From contig NZ_VNJK01000002.1 in NCBI RefSeq assembly GCF_007786455.1, positions 372,001 through 436,000 on the forward strand: a DNA stretch of 64,000 nt, read 5' to 3'. Below are positions 40,262-49,170 of the stretch, one piece after another (positions within the stretch are counted from its first letter, which is position 1; each line of letters starts with the position of its first letter). A model generated the notes under the pieces. That model did no database searches, was not told the DNA's origin, and saw only the letters and a list, made by a program, of their open reading frames with translations. This stretch comes from Paenibacillus agilis. Its GTDB lineage: Bacteria; Bacillota; Bacilli; Paenibacillales; Paenibacillaceae. Made by a program: the position numbers and the translations under genes.

Positions 40262-40820
40262 CGTAAACCCCCTCCGTCTCTAACACTTTGTGGAGCTTCT
40301 TCAAGCTTCTATAGAGCACAACGCCAATGTTGGAATCACTGACGCCTAACAAGTCTGCGATTTCTGAGTTCTTTAAGCCCGCCCCGTATTTCATCGCAAT
40401 AATATGACGCTCCTTATCACTTAACATAGCCAGTGAAGCAAACAAGGCTTGATGATGATCATCTTGGATAACCACATCCTCAGGAGATGGCCTTTGCAGC
40501 ACCATATTCACAATGGAGTCAAGGGAAAAGCTAACTCTTCGTTTCTGCACACGGAAATAATCCGTCACAGCATTGCGGGCAATAGCAAACAACCATACTT
40601 CGAAGTTCGATTTCTCTGGTGAAAAGCTATTATATTTGGACACGACAACCTCAAAGACATGGCTGCAAATGTCTTCTGCCGCATGATGATTGTGGATGCG
40701 ATAGCAAATATATTTAAACACGCGTTTGTAGTACGATTCGTAAATGATAGTGAATGCTTCTGTAGAGATGGTGTTGTCTTGAATATCGCTTATGGAGGCT
40801 GACTTAATGCCTATGTTCAT
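40254..40820 (-). CDS. Sigma-70 family (ECF-type) RNA polymerase sigma factor
   Basis: 188 residues. Region 2 shows YYKRVFKYICYRI, DICSHVFEVVVSKY and WLFAIARNAVTDYFR; region 4 shows LSDKERHIIAMKYGAGLKNSEIADLLG with the recognition helix VSDSNIGVVLYRSLKKL. The ATG at 40820 follows GGAG nine bases before; a TTG at 40835 behind AAAGGAG is equally possible, and the longer frame to 41030 runs over the neighbouring terminator. It overlaps the anti-sigma gene. Confidence 0.9.
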   Translation of the reverse strand: MNIGIKSASISDIQDNTISTEAFTIIYESYYKRVFKYICYRIHNHHAAEDICSHVFEVVVSKYNSFSPEKSNFEVWLFAIARNAVTDYFRVQKRRVSFSLDSIVNMVLQRPSPEDVVIQDDHHQALFASLAMLSDKERHIIAMKYGAGLKNSEIADLLGVSDSNIGVVLYRSLKKLHKVLETEGVYDE

Positions 40821-41009
40821 TTGGGTAATCTCCAAATGTCGTTTCTCCTTTCTGTTACCTATTTCGTAAGAAACAAATTGCGCAATTTGTTGGTGGTGCA
40901 TTTTACATAAGTTAATACGAAGAAAGGAGCGAACCATTAACAACCTATCTGAAAAAAATGGGGAACAGCAACGTGCGGAGTTTGGTATCGTTGCATACAT
41001 ACAGCGTAC

Positions 41010-41042
41010 ACAAAAAAACGGGCACTCCATAGTGCCCGTTTC
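41010..41042 (-). terminator. Terminator after the ferredoxin-NADP reductase gene
   Basis: AAACGGGCACT and AGTGCCCGTTT are perfect complements around CCAT; the minus-strand reading ends in seven T. Confidence 0.9.
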
Positions 41043-41060
41043 AACAATCTATTTATTCAA

Positions 41061-42110
41061 TTAGCTCATCATTTGCTTCACAAGCTCGCGGTTGCGCTCT
41101 TTAAATACTTCATTATGAGAGGAAACCATCCCCCATTTGCTCGCTTCAGGTTCAATAAACTGCTTCGCCTGATTGACTGCATTCGCTGCGTCTTGGAAAG
41201 CTCCTGCAATAAGGTGCAGTTTGCCTTCATGATGCAAAATGTCTCCCGCTGCATACAAACCTGGTACAGATGATTCCCCTTTCGGATTACATCCCATATA
41301 GAAATCATCCACTTGTTCGATGGGAAGATCGCTATTGCCAATCAACGCTGAATCACGTTCATAGCCATGATTGATAATGACTTCGTCAATGGCCAACTGT
41401 GTCACTTCACCTGTTTGATGGTTCGTCAGCTCAACACGCTCAATCACTTCATGACTCTCATCCGCAATTAGCTTCGTAATCGTCGTATGGAACAAACACT
41501 CTACGGAGCTGTTCATCAACTGTGAGACCTGTGCTTCATGACCGGACAGAGCATCTTTGCGGTAAGTCAAATATACTTTGCCTGCAATCGGCTCCAGCTC
41601 ATTGGCCCAATCCACAGCTGAATTACCACCGCCGGATATAACAACCGTCTTCCCTTTAAAATAAGCTAACGATTTAACTGTATAGTTCAAGTTCGATACT
41701 TCATAACGCTCAGCGCCTTCGATCTCCAGCTTCTGCGGATTCAAAATTCCGCCACCAATCGCTGCAATAACCGTTTTCGAGTAATGTTTCGTTCCCGACG
41801 CTGTATGTAGCACAAACAATCCGTCTTCATTTTTCTCGATGGATTCTAATTTCTCATTTAATACGACTTCAGGATTAAACGTGAGACCTTGCTGAACGAT
41901 CTGCTCAATAAGTTTCGCACCCGTCGTAGGTACAAGTCCACCTACATCCCAGATCATTTTCTCCGGATACACGTGAACTTTACCACCTAGGCGTGGCTGG
42001 AATTCGATAAGCTTCGTCTTCAACTCACGAAGACCACTATAGAAAGCAGAGAACAGCCCAGCTGGCCCTCCACCAATAATCGTTACATCAAATACATCTA
42101 TTTCGCCCAT
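41061..42110 (-). CDS. Ferredoxin/flavodoxin-NADP+ reductase, TrxR-like (YumC/YcgT type)
   Basis: 349 residues. Two dinucleotide-binding motifs: IIGGGPAGLFSAFY for FAD at the N-terminus and VISGGGNSAVDWAN for NADPH in the middle, then the GLYAAGDILHH FAD motif near the C-terminus. There is no CxxC, which separates it from thioredoxin reductase. It reduces ferredoxin or flavodoxin with NADPH. It is divergent from the siderophore uptake operon with the Fur box between, as with Bacillus ycgT; it may supply electrons for release of iron from siderophores. Confidence 0.92.
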   Translation of the reverse strand: MGEIDVFDVTIIGGGPAGLFSAFYSGLRELKTKLIEFQPRLGGKVHVYPEKMIWDVGGLVPTTGAKLIEQIVQQGLTFNPEVVLNEKLESIEKNEDGLFVLHTASGTKHYSKTVIAAIGGGILNPQKLEIEGAERYEVSNLNYTVKSLAYFKGKTVVISGGGNSAVDWANELEPIAGKVYLTYRKDALSGHEAQVSQLMNSSVECLFHTTITKLIADESHEVIERVELTNHQTGEVTQLAIDEVIINHGYERDSALIGNSDLPIEQVDDFYMGCNPKGESSVPGLYAAGDILHHEGKLHLIAGAFQDAANAVNQAKQFIEPEASKWGMVSSHNEVFKERNRELVKQMMS

Positions 42111-42203
42111 CTCCGCACGCTCCTTATCATCCTCCGCAAGCTAGTAGGAGCATGCGAGGTTTACTTTAACTTTGATTATTATAAATTCCCATTATTTATT
42201 AAA

Positions 42204-42232
42204 TTGACAAGTTAGAACGATAATCTTATATT
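42204..42232 (+). promoter_or_regulatory. Promoter of the iron-siderophore uptake operon
   Basis: TTGACA at 42204-42209 and TATATT at 42227-42232 are 17 bases apart. The Fur box starts about ten bases after the predicted transcription start. Confidence 0.75.
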
Positions 42233-42248
42233 AATAACGTACTGTTAA

Positions 42249-42263
42249 TGATAATCATTATCA
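42249..42263. promoter_or_regulatory. Fur box
   Basis: TGATAATCATTATCA is a 15-of-15 match to the 7-1-7 Fur consensus. Placed between the divergent reductase and siderophore-binding protein genes, it can control both under iron limitation. Confidence 0.92.
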
Positions 42264-42365
42264 GTATAAAACGCAATACGATATATCAACCTATTTGTAT
42301 CGTTATTGTGAATCTCATTTAAACGTCAACGATTAGCAGTAAGAAACTGCCTAAAGGAGTTACAT

Positions 42366-43286
42366 ATGATGAAAAAACTATTCTTCCCACTGCTTCTCTG
42401 CCTGCTTGTCCTTAGTGCATGCGGCAACCAAGCACCAGCTAACAAGGAAGCTGAAGCTCCTAAAGAAGCAAAACCAAGCACAATTACGTACCAATCGGAA
42501 AACGGCCCTGTTCAAGTTCCTGCTGATCCTCAGCGTGTCATCGTTCTATCTTCATTCGCAGGTAATGTAGAGTCCTTGGGCGTTAACCTAGTTGGCGTAG
42601 ATTCTTGGACGAAGAAGAACCCGAAGTTTGAAGAAAAAATGAAAGATGCTGCAGAAGTATCCGATGAGAATTTGGAGAAAATTATTGAACTTCAGCCAGA
42701 CCTTATCATCGGATTGTCTAATATTAAAAATGTAGAAAACTTAAAGAAAATTGCACCGACTGTCACGTACACATACGGTAAAGTCGATTATTTAACGCAG
42801 CATATCGAGATCGGCAAGCTGCTCAATAAAGAGCAAGAAGCACGTGCTTGGGTCGATGACTTCAAGAAGCGCGCACAGGAAGCTGGAAAAGAAATTAAAG
42901 CTAAAATTGGCGAAAATGCGACAGTGTCTGTTATTGAAAACTATGACAAGCAGTTGTACGTCTACGGCGACAATTGGGGTCGTGGTACAGAGATTCTATA
43001 CCAAGAAATGAAGCTTAAAATGCCTGAGAAGGTAAAAGAAATGACGAAAGACGGCTACTATGCCCTTTCAACGGAAGTTCTATCGCAGTATGCGGGTGAC
43101 TACGTCATTCTCAGCAAAACTAAAGAAGGTGACCATTCCTTCCAACAAACCGAGACATATAAGAATATTCCTGCGGTGAAAAACAATCGCATATTTGAAG
43201 TGGATATGATGGAGTTCTACTTCAATGATGCACTTACGCTTGAGCTGCAGTTAGACTTCTTTATTAAAAGCTTTCTCGGCAAATAA
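42366..43286 (+). CDS. Iron-siderophore ABC transporter substrate-binding lipoprotein
   Basis: 306 residues. The signal peptide ends in the lipobox LSAC, so the protein is anchored at Cys in the membrane. The periplasmic-binding fold of the FepB/FecB type follows (RVIVLSSFAGNVESLGV, LQPDLIIGLSN, NNRIFEVD). Both permease genes follow on the same strand, but no ATPase gene is present in this operon. The best known layout of this kind is Bacillus YfiY-YfiZ-YfhA, which uses the shared ATPase YusV. Confidence 0.9.
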   Translation: MMKKLFFPLLLCLLVLSACGNQAPANKEAEAPKEAKPSTITYQSENGPVQVPADPQRVIVLSSFAGNVESLGVNLVGVDSWTKKNPKFEEKMKDAAEVSDENLEKIIELQPDLIIGLSNIKNVENLKKIAPTVTYTYGKVDYLTQHIEIGKLLNKEQEARAWVDDFKKRAQEAGKEIKAKIGENATVSVIENYDKQLYVYGDNWGRGTEILYQEMKLKMPEKVKEMTKDGYYALSTEVLSQYAGDYVILSKTKEGDHSFQQTETYKNIPAVKNNRIFEVDMMEFYFNDALTLELQLDFFIKSFLGK

Positions 43287-43321
43287 GTAAGTAAATAAGC
43301 AAGCATTCGTACGACCAGGAT

Positions 43322-43378
43322 AACAAAGAACCTTTTCCTCCACGCTCTCATGTGGGTTGGGAGGTTCTTTTGTCCTTT
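43322..43378 (+). terminator. Hairpin between the binding-protein and permease genes
   Basis: ACAAAGAACC and GGTTCTTTTGT pair around a 25-base loop that itself can fold. Followed by CCTTTTATTC. As an internal partial terminator it would give more binding protein than permease. It also lies over the long frame upstream of 43408, supporting the later permease start. Confidence 0.7.
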
Positions 43379-43407
43379 TATTCTACGACAGAAAAGATGA
43401 GGGACTC

Positions 43408-44424
43408 ATGATAAAACAATACCAAAGTGAACGAACCATCCCTTTTACCCTGAAGTTAATCGTTGGGTTCATCTTATTACTTGTAACGTTTGCAGCCTCG
43501 CTTATATTCGGAGCAGCCGATACCACTTTATCAGATGTTTGGCTGGCTCTGACGTCGCAGCAAACGGGCGAAGGCATTACAACAATCCGTGAACTGCGCC
43601 TCCCGCGAGAGCTAGGTGCGATGTTCGTTGGAGCTGCATTAGCCGTATCCGGAGCCATTATGCAGGGTATGACGCGCAATCCTTTGGCTGATCCGGGATT
43701 GCTCGGCTTAACAGCAGGGGCCAATGCGGCACTCGCAATAACACTAGCCTTTATCCCGACAGCCAATTACTTTGGCATCACGATTGCATGCTTTATTGGT
43801 GCTGCAGTCGGGGCGTTTATCGTATTCGGCATTGCTTCCTTGAAGAAGGGCAGTCTTTCGCCACTGCGTCTCGTATTGGCGGGAGCTGCGATGACAGCAT
43901 TCTTGAACGCAATTGCGGAGGGGATAGGTATTTACTTTAAAGTGTCCAAAGATCTATCCATGTGGACGGCTGGCGGATTGATAGGTACTACATGGGGGCA
44001 GCTGCAAATTATTATTCCGTTTATATGTATCGGCCTTATTCTCGCACTTCTATTTTCAAAGCAGTTGACGATTCTGAGCCTAAGCGAGGAAGTTTCGATC
44101 GGACTTGGGCAAAATATTAAATGGATTAAAGCCGTACTGTTTGTGGTCACAACGCTTCTTGCTGGTGTTTCTGTTGCACTAGTCGGCAATATCGCCTTTC
44201 TTGGGCTTATGATTCCGCATATCGTGCGCGGCATCGTCGGGACCGACTATCGTTATATTATACCAATGTGCGCATTAGTGGGCGCTTCCTTCATGATGTT
44301 TGCAGATACGATGGCACGCGTGATTGGTGCTCCTTATGAAACACCTATAGCAGCTCTTATTGCTGCTCTTGGCCTACCATTCTTCTTGATGATCGTATTA
44401 AAAGGAGGGAAAACACTTTCATGA
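43408..44424 (+). CDS. FecCD-family iron-siderophore permease, subunit 1
   Basis: 338 residues and about nine to ten membrane helices. FecCD features are LRLPRELGAMFVGAALAVSGAIMQGMTRNPLADPGLLG (cited in parts: RLPRELGAMF, AVSGAIMQGMTRNPLADP) and FLGLMIPHIVRGIVG, the second being the ATPase-contact loop. The start at 43408 has AGGGA upstream and avoids the internal hairpin. Overlaps the next permease gene by four bases (ATGA). Confidence 0.92.
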   Translation: MIKQYQSERTIPFTLKLIVGFILLLVTFAASLIFGAADTTLSDVWLALTSQQTGEGITTIRELRLPRELGAMFVGAALAVSGAIMQGMTRNPLADPGLLGLTAGANAALAITLAFIPTANYFGITIACFIGAAVGAFIVFGIASLKKGSLSPLRLVLAGAAMTAFLNAIAEGIGIYFKVSKDLSMWTAGGLIGTTWGQLQIIIPFICIGLILALLFSKQLTILSLSEEVSIGLGQNIKWIKAVLFVVTTLLAGVSVALVGNIAFLGLMIPHIVRGIVGTDYRYIIPMCALVGASFMMFADTMARVIGAPYETPIAALIAALGLPFFLMIVLKGGKTLS

Positions 44425-45428
44425 TTCCTCCAACTCTTATTCGTAAACAGCGATTGCTGCTTATTGCATTCTCGGCACTTATTTTACTAACGATTATCAT
44501 TAGCTTAGGAATGGGCTTCTCCTCCGTTTCGTACGACCGGATATTGCCTACACTGTTCGGCAACGGTACGTTCAAAGAAGAGTTCGTCTTATTCACGCTT
44601 CGCCTGCCTCGGATTGTCATTACTGTGCTTGCTGGTATGGCATTAGCGTTGTCAGGTGCGATTTTACAAAGCATTACACGTAATGAGCTAGCCGAGCCGG
44701 GTATTATCGGTATTAACGCAGGGGCTGGCGTCGCGATTTCAATATTCTTTTTGTTTGCACCGATTGATGTAGATTCATTTGTCTATGTCCTTCCTGCCGT
44801 AGCTTTTGCAGGGGCTTTACTGACGGCAGCTCTCATTTATGCATTTTCCTATAATAAGCACACGGGCTTACAGCCTGTTCGACTTGTTCTCGTTGGTATT
44901 GGGTTCTCCATGGCATTGTCGGGACTGATGATCGTGCTCATATCCGCGGCGGATCGCAACAAAGTTGATTTTATTGCAAAATGGATGTCGGGCAATATTT
45001 GGGGGGCGGACTGGCCGTTCGTATGGGCACTTCTTCCTTGGCTCATCGTACTGATCCCGTTTACGCTGTATAAGGCAAATCGGATGAATATCCTTATGCT
45101 AAGCGAGCCTGTCGTTGTGGGTGTAGGGGTTTCTGTACAGAAAGAACGAATCGTGCTGCTGCTGGCAGCTGTCGCTTTGGCGGCATCTGCGGTGTCCGTG
45201 ACAGGGGGCATTGCCTTTATTGGCCTTATCGCTCCTCACCTAGCAAAAGCACTTATTGGGCCGCGCCATCAGCTGTTTATTCCGTTAGCCGTGCTGCTCG
45301 GCGGTTGGCTGCTGCTCGTTGCCGATACGATTGGCCGCAATATTGCTGATCCAGAAGGGATTGCAGCAGGTATTATGTTTGCAATCATCGGGGCACCATA
45401 CTTTATCTACTTGCTGTGGAGGAAGTAG
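44421..45428 (+). CDS. FecCD-family iron-siderophore permease, subunit 2
   Basis: 335 residues with about nine or ten membrane helices. RLPRIVITVLAGMALALSGAILQSITRNELAEPGIIG and FIGLIAPHLAKALIG (the ATPase-contact region) match FecCD permeases. Start overlaps the stop of subunit 1, so translation is coupled. Together with the binding protein it forms a heterodimeric importer that must borrow an ATPase from elsewhere. Nothing follows in this operon. Confidence 0.9.
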   Translation: MIPPTLIRKQRLLLIAFSALILLTIIISLGMGFSSVSYDRILPTLFGNGTFKEEFVLFTLRLPRIVITVLAGMALALSGAILQSITRNELAEPGIIGINAGAGVAISIFFLFAPIDVDSFVYVLPAVAFAGALLTAALIYAFSYNKHTGLQPVRLVLVGIGFSMALSGLMIVLISAADRNKVDFIAKWMSGNIWGADWPFVWALLPWLIVLIPFTLYKANRMNILMLSEPVVVGVGVSVQKERIVLLLAAVALAASAVSVTGGIAFIGLIAPHLAKALIGPRHQLFIPLAVLLGGWLLLVADTIGRNIADPEGIAAGIMFAIIGAPYFIYLLWRK

Positions 45429-45569
45429 CGACCATAATGTACGTACGAATACGCATATCTTTCTCCAAATAAATAGCAAGGCAAGAGGTATCCCTTTTCT
45501 TTTATCTATCAACTCAATTAGAATGCTGCAGAAATCGCCTCATTATGAATCCTGTTTTGCCCTTACACT

Positions 45570-46307
45570 TTAGGCACTCGGCCACGTATCAAGCTGGATT
45601 GAGTTAATGGAACATATCCGATCGCGAGTAAGGGCAAACGTGATCGCCTCCACCACATGTCGATTGGAAATGCTTTGTCCGTCGCGAGTGTTTCGAGGTT
45701 GAGACCACTCTGGATCAACCGGAGAAACATCGTCAAAGTCAGGTGGATATACTCCAATAACGCGAATTCCTTCTGGCTTGAGGCGATGGCGCAGCCGATC
45801 TGTGAAGCCAGCTTGTGCAAACTTGGCAGCATGGAACGCTTCATGCGCTGATTCATGCTGAACATTTAACAGACCACATACGGAAATCATATTGACGATA
45901 TCGGCACCCTTGGAGCGGCGCAGCATCGGTAGGAAATGACGTGTAATCAAGGTTGTACCTACGGCAGCAGAGTTTATCGTATCGCTGATCTCTTCGTCAC
46001 TCACGCTATCAAATTCCCCAGCCAACCACATCGCACCGTTGTTAATAAGGATATCGATGTCAGCACTCTCCTGCTCAACCGCTTCGGCAAAGGAGCGAAT
46101 CTGCTGCGGATTACGCAAATCCACTGCGTATTTCAATGGCACCTGGCCCGTGGCTTCCTCTACAAGTCGGCATGTTTCGTTAAGGCTATCCGTTGTCCGT
46201 GCAGACAGAAATAACTGAGCTCCCATCTTAGCTAAATGGATCGCTAATGCTTGCCCTAATCCACGGCTCGCTCCTGTAATGACCACTTTCTTCCCCGCTA
46301 ATTCCAT
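45570..46307 (-). CDS. SDR-family oxidoreductase
   Basis: 245 residues. Cofactor motif VITGASRGLGQAL, NNGAMW for the structural Asn and a catalytic region where FHAAKFAQAG replaces the usual YxxxK: the Tyr position is Phe-His, so the active site is atypical. It is a 3-ketoacyl reductase or sepiapterin-type relative by overall match. Promoter and partner unknown; single gene, distinct from the neighbouring SDR pair. Confidence 0.82.
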   Translation of the reverse strand: MELAGKKVVITGASRGLGQALAIHLAKMGAQLFLSARTTDSLNETCRLVEEATGQVPLKYAVDLRNPQQIRSFAEAVEQESADIDILINNGAMWLAGEFDSVSDEEISDTINSAAVGTTLITRHFLPMLRRSKGADIVNMISVCGLLNVQHESAHEAFHAAKFAQAGFTDRLRHRLKPEGIRVIGVYPPDFDDVSPVDPEWSQPRNTRDGQSISNRHVVEAITFALTRDRICSINSIQLDTWPSA

Positions 46308-46446
46308 CGGTTTACCTCCTTAATTTGAAACATTTTACCATCCAAGCATAATAGACACGACCAACTTTGTAAACAAAAAAGTATAAAAAGTAACCGGTCG
46401 AGTAATGAATTAATGTATCTCCATGAACGCCGAATATATTTTTGTA

Positions 46447-46497
46447 TAAAAAAACAGCCCTAGTCCCGTTTTTAATTACCGAACTAAGGCTGCTATT
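46447..46497 (-). terminator. Terminator after the SDR at 46518
   Basis: CAGCC-TAGT pairs with ACTA-GGCTG around a 20-base loop; the minus-strand reading ends in seven T. Confidence 0.8.
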
Positions 46498-46517
46498 CGC
46501 CGAACGCTTATTCTATT

Positions 46518-47261
46518 TTATTGGGCTGTATATCCACCATCTACAAGCAAGTTAGCTCCCACCATAAAGGAGGAATCATCGCTCGCTAGGAACAAGATTG
46601 CTTTTGCAATTTCATCTGCACGGCCAAGGCGACCAATCGGATGGCCAGCAATCAACTTATTGCGCGTCTCTTCACTCGCTTGGCTAAGCAGAGGGGTATC
46701 GATATAGCCTGGACATACGGCATTTACACGTATACCTTGTTTCGCATACGTCACGCCGAGCGTTCTCGTTAAGTTCACGACGCCCGCCTTTGCAGCTGTA
46801 TACGCTGTTCCATTTACTTGACCAATATGCCCCAGCATAGAGGCCATATTTACGACAACACCGCCCGTATCTTGCTTTAGCATTTGTTCAATCGCGTATT
46901 TATCACTAAGGAATACACCAGTTAAATTAATATCGATCATCTTCTGCCAACGATCAAGCCCTAACTCATGGATAGGTGCGGAATCGCCAATCCCCGCATT
47001 TGCAACCATAATGTCGAGCTTTCCGAAATGACGAACCGTTTCGGTAACCAAGTGCTGAATATCTGCTTCTTTTGAAACATCCGTTTTTACAAAGAGAGCT
47101 TCACCCCCCATTTCTTTCAATGCTTGAACGATTTGTTCTCCCTCGTCAGAAAAATCAGCGACTACTACTTTGGCACCCTTCTCGATAAATAGCTTAGCAG
47201 TTGCTTCCCCAATTCCTTTTGCCCCACCTGTAACAACAGCCACTTTTCCTGTAAGCTTCAT
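46518..47261 (-). CDS. SDR-family oxidoreductase (3-oxoacyl-ACP reductase-like)
   Basis: 247 residues. VTGGAKGIGEAT is the cofactor motif, with VVVADFSDE just after the second strand suggesting NAD preference (Asp). NAGIGD, Ser in NMASMLG and Tyr-Lys in YTAAKAGVVNLTRT complete the active site; the C-terminal LLVDGGYTAQ is typical. It is 39 bases downstream of the SDR at 47301, and the two are probably one operon facing a divergent LysR regulator. Confidence 0.92.
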   Translation of the reverse strand: MKLTGKVAVVTGGAKGIGEATAKLFIEKGAKVVVADFSDEGEQIVQALKEMGGEALFVKTDVSKEADIQHLVTETVRHFGKLDIMVANAGIGDSAPIHELGLDRWQKMIDINLTGVFLSDKYAIEQMLKQDTGGVVVNMASMLGHIGQVNGTAYTAAKAGVVNLTRTLGVTYAKQGIRVNAVCPGYIDTPLLSQASEETRNKLIAGHPIGRLGRADEIAKAILFLASDDSSFMVGANLLVDGGYTAQ

Positions 47262-47300
47262 ACGACATTCTCCTTTTCATCCGTTATAGCCTATCGAAAA

Positions 47301-48053
47301 TTATCGAGCGGAAGATCCTCCATCAACGACCATTTCCGTACCTGTAATAAAAGTAGACTCGTCAGAAGCTAGAAACACGACCAAATGAGCGATATCATCA
47401 GGTGTACCTAATCGCTTCAATGGAATATGGCTCGCCAACTGCTCCGTCGTTAGTTTGACACCCGAAGCCACCGCATCTCCCATCGGTGTTTGAATAACAC
47501 CGGGGTGGATCGAGTTAACACGAATTTTATGCTGAGCGACTTCCATCGCTATATCTTTTGACATAATGCGAACAGCGCCCTTGCTTGCACCATATAGAGC
47601 ATGGTTCGGGGCACCCTTCAAGCCTGCAATGGAGGAAGCATTAATAATGGAACCGCTTTCTTTATTGCGCATAATAGGAATAACATGCTTCATACCAAGG
47701 AATACTCCTGTAACATTGATGCCCATCAGTCGATTCCATTCTTCAATCGTGTAATCCTCAATCGGCTTGCTGCTGAATATGCCTGCATTGTTAAACAGTA
47801 CATCAATGCGCCCATATTTGTCGTTAGCCTCGCTTACAACAAGAGCCCAATCTTCTTCGGATTGAACATCATGCTTGATAAACATTACGTTCTCGCTGAC
47901 CCTTTTCAGTTCATCGCATGTTTTACGGCCATTTTCTTCATTTATATCTGTAAAAATAACGTTTGCGCCCTGCTCCAAAAATTTTTGAACCGTTGCTCTA
48001 CCAATTCCCGTCGCTCCACCCGTTATAATCGCTGTTTTGCCTTGTAGTCTCAT
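47301..48053 (-). CDS. SDR-family oxidoreductase (glucose 1-dehydrogenase/3-oxoacyl-ACP reductase-like)
   Basis: 250 residues from ATG at 48053 (AAGGAG nine bases upstream; GTG at 48056 is the alternative). Cofactor motif ITGGATGIGRAT, then IFTDINEENG, NNAGIFS, Ser in NASSIAG, YGASKGAVRIMSKD with the Tyr-Lys pair and MVVDGGSS at the end. First gene of the SDR operon. The divergent LysR-type regulator 125 bases away probably controls it. Confidence 0.92.
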   Translation of the reverse strand: MRLQGKTAIITGGATGIGRATVQKFLEQGANVIFTDINEENGRKTCDELKRVSENVMFIKHDVQSEEDWALVVSEANDKYGRIDVLFNNAGIFSSKPIEDYTIEEWNRLMGINVTGVFLGMKHVIPIMRNKESGSIINASSIAGLKGAPNHALYGASKGAVRIMSKDIAMEVAQHKIRVNSIHPGVIQTPMGDAVASGVKLTTEQLASHIPLKRLGTPDDIAHLVVFLASDESTFITGTEMVVDGGSSAR

Positions 48054-48056
48054 CAC

Positions 48057-48177
48057 ATGTAACTCCTTCCGAGTAAGCTATGATTCTGATTACATCTTAA
48101 CACCTCGGTATGTTAAATTAAATTTTAGAAAACTTAATATAGGTTAAGCAAAATTAATATAAAGAAGGTGCGGTAAC
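48057..48177. promoter_or_regulatory. Divergent promoter region between SDR operon and LysR gene
   Basis: Contains TTAACAC-CTCGGTAT-GTTAA and further ATTAA/TTAAT elements. LysR regulators usually bind such inverted repeats between the divergent genes; the exact box was not resolved. Confidence 0.4.
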
Positions 48178-49089
48178 ATGAACCTTGATCAGATGCACTA
48201 TATTGTTGAAGTAGCCAAGACGAAATCACTGTTATCCGCTGCAAACAATTTGCATGTCACTCAATCTGCTATTAGCCAATCGATTACGAACCTGGAAGAA
48301 GAGCTGGGCATTAAAATATTCAATCGTTCCCGGATGGGAAGCATTCCTACTCCAGAAGGAAAGAGCATCATCAAGAAAGCATTAGAAGTGATTAGGGCGA
48401 CACAAGATATTAAAGATGAGGCAAAATATTATACGGAAGTCTCGGTAAGCAAGCTGCGTATCGCAACCATTCCCGGCGTGATGTATCCTTTAGTGCGAAC
48501 CGTAGCAAGTTTGAAAAAAGAATATCCCAGTGTTCATTTTGGCATAGCAGAAAGAGATCCCGAAGAAATCTTAGCTCAGATCAGAAAAGATGAAGTCGAC
48601 TTAGGACTAATAAGCATGTATCAAGATATGGCCTATAATGGACTGGCTGGCCTGCATTTTGAACCAATATGGAAAGGCAATATCGTTATTGGTGTATGGA
48701 GAAACTCCCCTTTGGCTTCCAAAAAGCAAATTTCACCTGAAGAAATGGTGCAGTATCCTTTTGCTTTGTTGGATATCGAATATACCCATAAATTCATCAA
48801 TGATTTGGATGAGACAGTTGGACCCGTTAATGTGCTGTTTTCAAGCAATAACGGTCTTGCGCTAGCCTATGCATTGAAAGAACAGCTGGCGATTACCGTT
48901 GGATATGACTTTTCCATTATTGATCACCCTCTTGTTAAGAGCGGCGATCTTGTACTGCTTGAAATCACCGGTCTGGAACAGAAACCTCTTCTGCTTGGCT
49001 GGGTACGAGCCGAGAATAGTAAAACATCATTGATTTCAAAACAATTTATGAATCGTTTCGAACAGGAAATTGGGTTAGGTTATTTGTGA
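48178..49089 (+). CDS. LysR-family transcriptional regulator
   Basis: 303 residues, the usual length. The N-terminal helix-turn-helix reads MNLDQMHYIVEVAKTKSLLSAANNLHVTQSAISQSITNLEEELG (cited in parts: MHYIVEVAKTKSLLSAAN, HVTQSAISQSITNLEEELG). The rest is the two-lobed effector domain (LRIATIPGVMYPLVRTV). It is divergent from the two-SDR operon, the likely target. AAGGTG upstream serves as ribosome site. Confidence 0.93.
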   Translation: MNLDQMHYIVEVAKTKSLLSAANNLHVTQSAISQSITNLEEELGIKIFNRSRMGSIPTPEGKSIIKKALEVIRATQDIKDEAKYYTEVSVSKLRIATIPGVMYPLVRTVASLKKEYPSVHFGIAERDPEEILAQIRKDEVDLGLISMYQDMAYNGLAGLHFEPIWKGNIVIGVWRNSPLASKKQISPEEMVQYPFALLDIEYTHKFINDLDETVGPVNVLFSSNNGLALAYALKEQLAITVGYDFSIIDHPLVKSGDLVLLEITGLEQKPLLLGWVRAENSKTSLISKQFMNRFEQEIGLGYL

Positions 49090-49097
49090 ATAAATAA

Positions 49098-49141
49098 AAA
49101 AGCACAGCAAATGGAGGATAACCCCTCACATAGCTGTGCTA
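49098..49141. terminator. Terminator between LysR and serine hydrolase genes
   Basis: AGCACAGC and GCTGTGCT pair, with inner GGAGG/CCTC, between convergent genes. Confidence 0.7.
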
Positions 49142-49170
49142 ATCAAATTCAATTATTCCCGCTTTATCAT

